This document shows positions 1 to 4,872 of a stretch of 6,021 nucleotides of DNA, in pieces; the stretch's first letter is position 1, and each line of letters opens with the position of its first letter. The translations under genes and the position numbers were made by a program. This DNA comes from Pseudomonadota bacterium (GTDB lineage: Bacteria; Desulfobacterota; BSN033; G020346125). The notes below the pieces were generated by a model. It was not told where the DNA came from, ran no database searches, and saw only the letters and a list, made by a program, of their open reading frames with translations. The DNA lies in assembly GCA_030673585.1 (NCBI GenBank), contig DAOVIU010000089.1:1-6021 (forward strand), in the 5' to 3' direction.

Positions 1-679
1 CCCCGTCCCTCAGCGAGAGTCGCTGGAATCCATCCCTTCCCCCCGTTCTCAGTGGCCTCTCCAAAACCAATTGCAATCCTCCTTCCTCGTTCACCGCCCT
101 CACAACTATGTCCGACCAGCGGGAGAGTCGCTTGAAGAGATGTCCCCTTCGGCTTCCGGAAGGAATGGGGGGTTGCATCAGGAGAAAGGGGAGTCCCCTC
201 AGGTTGAGCTCCTCGAGTTTTTCGAGCATTCCCCGGAAAAGGAGGTTGACCTCCTGCTCGGGAACATCCTCATCGAGCAGCGTAGTGATGGGACCTAATA
301 GGATGGCCAATGGATTGTGATGGGGATCTATCATCGCCTCCAATCGCTCTCGAACCAAGGTGAAAAGCTGATAGCAGGTAAAGGCCCGGGCAACCATGAT
401 CTCCTTGAGGAGATGGGCCGGGGCCAGGAAATGCCTCCTCGCGAAACGGGAGACGACATAGGGATCAAAGCCGTTTGCCCCGTCCACGAAGATCGGCTTC
501 ATTCCCGATGCTGCCACAAGGCCGGCCAGATAGGAGGATAAGACCACCGTCCCTTCCCCCCAGAAGAGGGTTTTCGGGACGGGTGCCTTGGAACGATTCC
601 ATCCTTCCAGGCCCAGGAAATCGAAGATGTTAATCCCACCAAACCGCTCGGGCAGACTGCGCAACTCTTCTCTTTTCAC
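1..679 (-). CDS. RecA/Rad51-like protein downstream of lexA, degenerate P-loop (partial, C-terminus off the left edge)
   Basis: The minus strand is open from a GTG at 679 to the window edge, giving 226 codons with no stop. The frame begins 6 nt after the lexA TGA, so the two are almost certainly one transcript. An AGGAGG lies 12 nt upstream inside the end of lexA and a GAGG is closer; a TTG at 664 is an alternative start. The layout follows the RecA/Rad51 core: a beta-strand and helix near residues 39-58, then FVDGANGFDP (64-73), where Rad51-type proteins have the strand with 'D..G.F.P'. Next is an IMVARAF..YQ block (94-104), very like the 'ILVARAFNSYQ' region of that superfamily. A hydrophobic ILLGPITTLLDE strand (126-137) sits at the Walker B place, followed by a helix and a PFLLMQ strand. 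The Walker A position reads WGEGTVVLSS, with no GKT/GKS, so ATP binding is doubtful. By position and fold it resembles ImuA-type or other SOS RecA paralogues, whose role is damage tolerance with an error-prone polymerase. That role is inference. Confidence 0.8.
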   Translation of the reverse strand, partial: MKREELRSLPERFGGINIFDFLGLEGWNRSKAPVPKTLFWGEGTVVLSSYLAGLVAASGMKPIFVDGANGFDPYVVSRFARRHFLAPAHLLKEIMVARAFTCYQLFTLVRERLEAMIDPHHNPLAILLGPITTLLDEDVPEQEVNLLFRGMLEKLEELNLRGLPFLLMQPPIPSGSRRGHLFKRLSRWSDIVVRAVNEEGGLQLVLERPLRTGGRDGFQRLSLRDG

Positions 680-685
680 CCTGCC

Positions 686-1297
686 TCATACCCTCCTGAA
701 GATCCCAATGACCCGACCCAGGATTTGGAAACCCCGATCTCCTTCCCTCACCGTAACCGCCTCCCAAGCCTCGTTATCTGGCTTGAGGATGACCTCGTCC
801 CCCTTGAGGAAGAATCGTTTCACCGTTGCCTCGTCATCGATCAGGGCGACAACCACATCGCCGTTATCGGCGGAGGACTGACAGCGAACCAAGACGTAAT
901 CCCCCGGAAGGATGTAGGGGGACATGCTCTCCCCCTTCACCTGCAACAAGAAGACCTCTTCCCCCTCTGCCCAATCCCGTGCCAAGGGAACGACATCCTC
1001 GATATTTTCCACGGCCAGGGTGGGTTTTCCGGCTGACACCCTTCCCAGGATGGGAACCTCGCGGGTGGAAATCCCAGTCCTCCTCTCGGTGAAATCCAGG
1101 ATCTCAATACCACGGGATATGGTTTGTCTTCGCCTCAGGTATCCCTTCCTCTCCAGGGCTTTGAGGTGATCGAAGGCCGCCCTGGGATAGATGTGAAAAT
1201 GGCGGCCGATCTCCCTTACGGAAGGGGGATAACCGCTTTCCAGGGTGAACTCCTTTACGAAGTCCAGAATCTCTCTCTGCCGAGAGGTTAGATCCAT
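686..1297 (-). CDS. lexA: LexA repressor (SOS regulator, self-cleaving)
   Basis: LexA represses DNA-damage genes and is inactivated by RecA-stimulated self-cleavage. The 203-residue protein has the normal family length. Residues 1-60 form the winged helix-turn-helix (TSRQREILDF... PPSVREIG ... HLKALERKGYL). The scissile pair is Ala89-Gly90 in VSAGKP. The catalytic Ser124 lies in GESMSP and Lys160 in EATVKRF, so both members of the dyad and the cleavage site are intact. The ATG at 1297 is chosen over an in-frame TTG at 1321 because GGGAGG (1305-1310) lies 7 nt upstream and the protein then starts MDLTSRQRE like other LexA proteins; the TTG would also fall inside the -10 box. The recognition helix differs from E. 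coli: the SPNAAEEH stretch there is YPRAAFDH here, so the operator should differ from CTGT-N8-ACAG. The gene is probably autoregulated through the palindrome in its promoter and is co-transcribed with the RecA-like gene downstream. Confidence 0.97.
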   Translation of the reverse strand: MDLTSRQREILDFVKEFTLESGYPPSVREIGRHFHIYPRAAFDHLKALERKGYLRRRQTISRGIEILDFTERRTGISTREVPILGRVSAGKPTLAVENIEDVVPLARDWAEGEEVFLLQVKGESMSPYILPGDYVLVRCQSSADNGDVVVALIDDEATVKRFFLKGDEVILKPDNEAWEAVTVREGDRGFQILGRVIGIFRRV

Positions 1298-1304
1298 TGC
1301 CTTT

Positions 1305-1310
1305 CCTCCC
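1305..1310 (-). promoter_or_regulatory. Ribosome binding site of lexA
   Basis: GGGAGG on the minus strand, 7 nt before the ATG at 1297. It decides the lexA start against the upstream TTG at 1321. Confidence 0.85.
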
Positions 1311-1320
1311 GTTTTCCCCA

Positions 1321-1349
1321 AGTATACTATACATATGTTTAGTTGTCAA
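1321..1349 (-). promoter_or_regulatory. Sigma-70-type promoter of lexA
   Basis: On the minus strand there is a perfect -35 box TTGACA (1349-1344), a 17-bp spacer (1343-1327) and a -10 box TATACT (1326-1321), one mismatch from TATAAT. Transcription would begin near 1313-1315, leaving a leader of about 17 nt that just contains the ribosome binding site. Such a strong promoter suits a repressor gene held down by its own product. Confidence 0.88.
1326..1343. promoter_or_regulatory. Candidate LexA operator: 18-bp palindrome filling the lexA promoter spacer
   Basis: ACTATACATATGTTTAGT is an inverted repeat with 8 of 9 base pairs matched; the only mismatch is the T/T pair at 1330 and 1339. Its core ACATATGT is a perfect palindrome. 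It occupies the whole region between the -35 and -10 boxes and touches the first base of the -10, so a dimer bound here would block RNA polymerase. Autoregulation by LexA is the rule in the family, which supports the assignment. It does not resemble the E. coli (CTGT-N8-ACAG) or Bacillus (GAAC-N4-GTTC) boxes, in keeping with the changed recognition helix. No second copy was seen elsewhere in the window. Confidence 0.7.
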
Positions 1350-1462
1350 GGGGAAAATGCAAGATCTCTGGAAAACGTATCCCTTTTTGATCCGGGTGAA
1401 AAGCCAAGGGGAATATGATACAGTGATTTTATTGCCTTTTACGATTCGGAGCCAATGGTGAT

Positions 1463-2155
1463 ATGTTCCAAAGGCTGAGAGAAGACCTCCACACGGTCAT
1501 CGAAAGGGACCCGGCCGCCAAGAACCTTTTCGAGGTATTCCTCTGCTACCCCGGCCTCCATGCCATCTGGATGCATCGGATCGCTCATTTCTTTTACCGC
1601 CACCGATGGTACACCTTCGCCAGGTTCGTATCACATATCAGCCGGGCGCTAACGGGGATCGAGATCCATCCCGGGGCGACCATTGGCCGTCGCTTATTCA
1701 TCGACCATGGCATGGGGGTAGTGATCGGCGAGACGACCGAGATTGGAGACGATTGTCTCATCTATAAAGGGGTCGTGTTTGGCGGAACCACCCTGGAGAA
1801 GAAGAAACGCCATCCTACCCTGGGAAATCGCGTTGTGGTGGGTTCCAACAGCACTGTTCTCGGGGCTATTACCATAGGAGACGGGGCAAAAATTGGGTCG
1901 GGCTCAGTGGTTATAAAGGATGTCCCCCCTGGTGCCACGGTTGTCGGGGTACCGGGGAGGCTGGTTGAATCGGATATACGGAAAAGGGCCGCCATCGACT
2001 TCGAGCATGGAAACCTTCCCGACCCCCTATCGGATGTGATGAAATTGATGTTGCAACTCCACGAAAAACTGGAACACCGGGTCGAAAAGCTGGAAAAGAC
2101 ACATGAGGTGTCCAAGCAGCAACCCCAATTGAGACAATCCAGGCGGAGAAAGTGA
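1463..2155 (+). CDS. cysE: Serine O-acetyltransferase
   Basis: This cytosolic enzyme acetylates serine from acetyl-CoA to O-acetylserine, the first step of cysteine synthesis. An N-terminal helical domain (about residues 1-60, with '[17 protein letters not shown]') leads into a left-handed beta-helix of hexapeptide repeats (about 65-170). This contains [29 protein letters not shown] with the active-site His, the [13 protein letters not shown] loop and the end signature VVGVPGR. This is the short EpsC/CysE type. The C-terminus is extended by a charged helix (about 190-230, '[18 protein letters not shown]') that may form a coiled coil. It ends in RRRK, without the terminal Ile that docks into CysK in enteric CysE, so the classical cysteine synthase complex is unlikely by that route. 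The ATG at 1463 has only a weak GGAG 11 nt upstream; no better in-frame start is visible. The stop overlaps the start of the scaffold gene (TGATG), so the two are translationally coupled. Confidence 0.94.
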   Translation: MFQRLREDLHTVIERDPAAKNLFEVFLCYPGLHAIWMHRIAHFFYRHRWYTFARFVSHISRALTGIEIHPGATIGRRLFIDHGMGVVIGETTEIGDDCLIYKGVVFGGTTLEKKKRHPTLGNRVVVGSNSTVLGAITIGDGAKIGSGSVVIKDVPPGATVVGVPGRLVESDIRKRAAIDFEHGNLPDPLSDVMKLMLQLHEKLEHRVEKLEKTHEVSKQQPQLRQSRRRK

Positions 2156-2580
2156 TGGAGTACCCACAATTCTTGATGGATCACTTCCAAAACCCGAGAA
2201 ATGTCGGGGAGATCGCGGATGCCGATGGGACGGGCATCGTGAAGAACGCAACGTGTGGCGACATCATGCAAATGTCCATAAAGGTGGAAAAGGACGTTAT
2301 CGTGGATGCGAGGTTCAAGACCTTCGGATGCGGCGCCGCCATTGCAACCAGCTCCATCATCACCGAAAGGATAAAGGGAAAGGGTGTTGAGCAAGCCCTC
2401 AGGATTTCGGATGAAACGGCCAAGGAGATCATGAGCCAATTACCTCAGGAGAAGTTCCCCTGCTTTACCCTGGCTGCCAATGCCCTGAAGTTGGCCGTGG
2501 ATGAGTATCGCTGCAGTAAAGGGGAAACCCATACAAAGGGGGGAATAAGCTCCGAGGAGTTGGAAAAAGCCCTTTCTTAA
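2155..2580 (+). CDS. IscU/NifU-like Fe-S cluster assembly scaffold
   Basis: A 141-residue protein of the IscU/NifU N-terminal family, which holds nascent Fe-S clusters using sulfur from a cysteine desulfurase. It begins [18 protein letters not shown], a typical opening. It keeps the three ligand cysteines: Cys34 with Asp36 in ATCGD, Cys59 in FGCGAAIA, and Cys103 in KFPCFTLA. Two features differ from standard IscU. The residue before the third Cys is Pro102, not His. The LPPVK chaperone-binding motif reads LPQEK. An extra Cys120 occurs in a short tail. The ATG at 2155 overlaps the cysE stop and has GGAG 6 nt upstream; a GTG at 2152 is less likely. No desulfurase gene is next to it; the partner must be elsewhere. 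Its linkage to cysE suggests a role tied to cysteine and sulfur supply. The gene symbol is left open because IscU, SufU and NifU subtypes cannot be separated safely here. Confidence 0.9.
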   Translation: MEYPQFLMDHFQNPRNVGEIADADGTGIVKNATCGDIMQMSIKVEKDVIVDARFKTFGCGAAIATSSIITERIKGKGVEQALRISDETAKEIMSQLPQEKFPCFTLAANALKLAVDEYRCSKGETHTKGGISSEELEKALS

Positions 2581-2600
2581 GCAGAAATTTCTGGTATAAA
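2573..2600 (+). promoter_or_regulatory. Possible promoter for the selenoprotein operon
   Basis: TATAAA at 2595-2600 is preceded by TGG, giving an extended -10 (TGGTATAAA). A weak -35-like TTTCTT at 2573-2578 lies 16 bp upstream, overlapping the end of the scaffold gene. The 65-bp gap to the next start is A/T rich compared with its surroundings. No terminator is visible after the scaffold gene, so read-through from cysE is also possible. Confidence 0.4.
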
Positions 2601-2634
2601 TATAGATAGCAATAGAACAAAAAGCCGATAACAA

Positions 2635-2639
2635 GGGAG
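2635..2639 (+). promoter_or_regulatory. Ribosome binding site of the selenoprotein gene
   Basis: GGGAG, 6 nt before the ATG at 2646. It matters because it shows that translation begins upstream of the in-frame UGA, not at the TTG (2796) after it. Confidence 0.8.
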
Positions 2640-2645
2640 ACCTCA

Positions 2646-3764
2646 ATGAGAAGAATGGTATTGTTGATCCTCATGTTCTTTCTGTTGGCCCTTTACAGAT
2701 CTGCGGAAACTGGGGAATTTACGCTCCTCTATTCCAATGATACGGGCGGGGTAATTGACCCGTGTCCCACCTGAGGAAATAAGACTGTAGGAGGGTTGGC
2801 CCGGCGGGCCACCGTTATCACGAATCTCAAAAAGGAAGGAAAAGAGCTCCTCATTCTCGACGCGGGCAATAGTCTCTTTGAGGAGAAGGGTTCCCCTTCT
2901 TCAAGGGATAGGGAGAAGGCCAGATTAATTGCAACGGCTTACCAACGGATGGGATATCAAGCCGTCAACGTTGGATCGAATGACCTTTCGGCTGGCATCG
3001 AATTCCTAAGGGAGTTGCAGAGGGGGACTCATTTACCCCTTTTGTCTGCCAACCTCCTCCAGAAAAAGGGAGGAAAACCGGTCTTCAAAACCCATATGGT
3101 GTTCGATGTAGGTGGTATAAGAGTTGGCTTGTTGAGCCTAACCTCCGATATCCGCCACCATGAAGGCGAAACCCCCCAGGGGTTTTTCATCTCCAATCCC
3201 ATAGCGGCGGCGAAAAAGGTGGCGGCCAAGCTTGAGAGGGATTGTGAGATTATCGTGGCCCTGAGTAACCTGGGCTCTTTTAAGGAATATACCAAGCTGG
3301 TTCAAGGGGTAAAGGGGATTCACTTCATCTTTGGGAGCGGAGGTAAGGGGTCCCACCATCAAACCATTCAGTCCGATAGCGGTTGGAAGGCATTGCTCTT
3401 CAAGACTTACGAGAGGGGACAGTACGTGGGGAGGGTCGACCTAAACGTAGTAAAGGGGGGCCATGATTTCGTTGACCTCAGTCGCAAGGCCCACATGGAG
3501 AAACAAATCGAGAGCATGGAAAGGCAATTGGAATCCTACCGAAGGGGAACGGGAAGCGCTAAATCCATTCCCGAGGATAAGAGGGAGGAGTCCATCAAGA
3601 GGTTGGAGGGTTTCAAGAAGAGGACGGAGGCGCGATTGGAGGAACTGGAGAAGGACTCCCGGAGAAAGAGCACCTTCATCAATACCCCCATACGCCTCGA
3701 CGATAAGGTAACGGGGGATCCCGAGATAAGGGAATTGGTAGATCGGTTCGAGAAAGGCTCATGA
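2646..3764 (+). CDS. Exported selenoprotein, UshA/5'-nucleotidase-like fold with a Cys-Pro-Thr-Sec site
   Basis: 372 residues, counting Sec43 encoded by the in-frame UGA at 2772-2774. Residues 1-20 are a signal peptide (Arg2, Arg3, then VLLILMFFLLAL), so the protein is probably periplasmic. Next comes TLLYSNDTGG (26-35), then DPCPT-Sec-GN (38-45) and GGLARRATVI (49-58), the usual opening of UshA-like metallophosphatases of this type. The frame is continuous across the UGA and the protein similarity lies on both sides of it. The expected metal-site motifs are altered: ND.HG is NDTGG, DAGD is DAGN (72-75), GNHE is GSND (110-113), LSHLG is LSNLG (206-210), and GH.H is GSGGKGSHH (230-238). Phosphatase activity is therefore doubtful and the CxxU pair is the likely functional centre. 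A charged coiled-coil region spans about 284-340, followed by a short conserved-looking tail (STFINTPIRLDD). The ATG has a good ribosome binding site. The stop overlaps the rhodanese start (ATGA). The redox role is inference; the substrate is unknown. Confidence 0.9.
2772..2774 (+). other. Selenocysteine codon (in-frame UGA, Sec43)
   Basis: The TGA lies in the frame of the ATG at 2646 (codon 43) and of the 329 sense codons that follow. It makes the motif Cys40-Pro-Thr-Sec43, a CxxC-type redox pair with the second Cys replaced. The reading assumes that the host has SelA, SelB, SelD and tRNA-Sec, none of which are in the window. Confidence 0.9.
2794..2813 (+). promoter_or_regulatory. Bacterial SECIS element
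   Basis: The hairpin GGUUGGCCCGGCGGGCCACC starts 19 nt after the UGA. G2794-G2795-U2796 pair with A2811-C2812-C2813; U2797 is bulged; G2798-C2802 pair with G2806-C2810; the loop is GGC. The E. coli fdhF SECIS upper stem (GGUUGCAGGUCUGCACC) has the same GGU/ACC base, the same bulged U and a loop starting with GG, which are the features recognised by SelB. The stem here is two base pairs longer and the apical loop lies 28 nt after the UGA, further than in fdhF. The element is entirely inside the coding region, as is usual in bacteria. Confidence 0.87.
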
Positions 3765-4291
3765 GCGGACTGGCTACCCTATCCCCAATGAAATCAATGG
3801 CTGTAAAGGCGAGGATTTCCATCTTCCAACAGGTTATCATCATTCTTCTTTTTTCCCTTGGAATGGGATTAGTGGTCAATACGCTCCGATTGAATCCCCT
3901 CCCCCTGATTGGGGATTGGTCCCACGGGTCTCTCCGGCTAAGGGGGGAAACGGATATCCCCATTATTTCCCTGGAGGATGCCACGGTAAAGTTCTTATCC
4001 GGCGAAGCCCTTTTCCTGGACGCTCGTTCCAGGGCGGACTACCAATCTGGGCACATCAAGGGGGCCTTAAATCTACCCGTCCACAAGGGGGGGTTCGGCG
4101 AAATGCTTCAGGCGTTCTCGCTGAAAATTAATCGCGGAAGGGAACTGATCGTCTATTGCGACGGCATTGGCTGTTCCTTAAGCCCTGAACTCGCCTCCGT
4201 ACTAGAAGGCCTAGGGTACAGGGATCTTAAGATCTTGATCAATGGGTGGACCGAGTGGACGATGGCGGGAATGCCCTTCGAGGTGGAGTAG
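3761..4291 (+). CDS. Membrane-anchored rhodanese-like sulfurtransferase
   Basis: A 176-residue protein with a single rhodanese domain (about residues 66-174). It moves sulfur (or possibly selenium) through a persulfide on its active-site cysteine. Domain marks are LFLDARSRADYQSGHIKGALNLP (84-106, written here across two motifs: the DAR substrate-side motif at 87-89 and GHIKGALNLP at 97-106), the active-site loop Cys133 in VYCDGIGCS, and a closing INGWTEW..AGMP. A second cysteine, Cys138, lies inside the loop. Residues 23-39 form one transmembrane helix, with Lys11, Lys16 and Arg18 before it, so by the positive-inside rule the catalytic domain should face the periplasm. The start overlaps the selenoprotein stop by ATGA, which implies translational coupling; an ATG at 3788 has no ribosome binding site. 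Partnership with the selenoprotein upstream and the MauE-like protein downstream is inferred from this tight arrangement. Confidence 0.9.
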   Translation: MSGLATLSPMKSMAVKARISIFQQVIIILLFSLGMGLVVNTLRLNPLPLIGDWSHGSLRLRGETDIPIISLEDATVKFLSGEALFLDARSRADYQSGHIKGALNLPVHKGGFGEMLQAFSLKINRGRELIVYCDGIGCSLSPELASVLEGLGYRDLKILINGWTEWTMAGMPFEVE

Positions 4292-4308
4292 ATCGCGTGA
4301 GGGGTTTT

Positions 4309-4782
4309 ATGCGGTCCATCCTCAGCCTGTACGCCACCCCTTATACTTCTGTGATATTCCGCTGGGCCGTCGGCCTGATCTTCATCTATGCGAGTACTGA
4401 TAAACTCCTCCATCCCTCGGCCTTTGCCGTCGCTGTGTATAACTATAAGCTCCTTCCCGGAAACTTCATCAACCTGGTGGCGATAACCCTTCCGTGGCTG
4501 GAGCTGGTGTGTGGAATCCTCCTCATCATCGGTTTGTTTCCCCGGGCAGCAGCCCTTATCCTGAGCATGCTCCTCATCCTCTTCTTCTCCGCTCTCTCCC
4601 TAAACCTCTACCGGGGCATCGATATCAGCTGTGGCTGTTTTGCCCTGAGCACGACTGCGGATAAGATCGGCATTTCCTATATGGCCAGAGACCTTCTGGT
4701 CTTGGCGATGAGCCTTCAAATCCTGTTCTTCGATGGAAACCTCGTGAGCATAGAAGGTCTTTTTCCCGCCAGGTACCGGTAG
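4309..4782 (+). CDS. MauE/DoxX-like inner-membrane protein
   Basis: A 157-residue protein with four predicted membrane helices, near residues 12-28, 47-67, 72-90 and 120-139. The family marks are FRWAVGLIFIYASTDKLLHP at the first helix, LPWLELVCGILLIIGL at the second, and an ISCGCF motif in the loop before the last helix. This fits the MauE branch of the DoxX-like family. MauE is needed for disulfide-bonded methylamine dehydrogenase, and DoxX relatives act in thiol or thiosulfate chemistry, so a membrane redox role is reasonable but unproven here. The ATG at 4309 has GAGG 6 nt upstream. An in-frame GTG at 4297 with GGAG 8 nt upstream would add four residues and cannot be excluded. The gene follows the rhodanese by 17 nt, in the same operon. 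No mau structural genes are present, so methylamine use is not implied. Confidence 0.87.
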   Translation: MRSILSLYATPYTSVIFRWAVGLIFIYASTDKLLHPSAFAVAVYNYKLLPGNFINLVAITLPWLELVCGILLIIGLFPRAAALILSMLLILFFSALSLNLYRGIDISCGCFALSTTADKIGISYMARDLLVLAMSLQILFFDGNLVSIEGLFPARYR

Positions 4783-4872
4783 CCCGGGTAACTTTCTTGA
4801 ATTTTTTGGCGTCTCAAGGTAACCTTTCGCCATGGTGACCGAAGGACAATTCATATCGGCTAGGGGCCAAAC

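Noticed and set aside
686..688. Read-through of the lexA TGA into the RecA-like gene, which is in the same frame 6 nt later
   Set aside because: LexA ends at its normal length with a normal C-terminus, the next gene has its own GTG and nearby SD-like sequences, and no SECIS-like hairpin follows this TGA.
1298..1321. A longer LexA starting at the TTG at 1321
   Set aside because: The TTG overlaps the -10 box and lies upstream of the expected transcription start; the ATG at 1297 has a better ribosome binding site and gives the family N-terminus.
1384..1422. Promoter for cysE: TTGATC (1387-1392) with TATGAT (1414-1419)
   Set aside because: The spacing of 21 bp is outside the usual range and no better pair was found in the gap between the lexA promoter and cysE.
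1762..2439. Long minus-strand open frame opposite cysE and the scaffold gene
   Set aside because: It is antisense to two well-recognised genes, has no family resemblance and arises from their codon pattern.
2772..2774. The TGA as a real stop, making the upstream part a 42-codon peptide and the rest a separate gene or pseudogene
   Set aside because: The conserved family opening spans the TGA in one frame, no ribosome binding site suits a start before the downstream segment, the segment shows no other damage, and a SECIS-like hairpin follows at a proper distance.
4774..4807. Terminator after the MauE-like gene: a TACCGG/CC-GGTA stem with a one-base bulge, then a T-run at 4802-4807
   Set aside because: The stem is short and overlaps the stop codon, and the T-run is about 11 nt away, so it does not have the form of an intrinsic terminator.
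4816..4826. AAGGTAACCTT, an 11-bp palindrome upstream of the XdhC gene
   Set aside because: It is short, has no second copy, and lies near only a weak promoter-like sequence, so an operator role cannot be supported.
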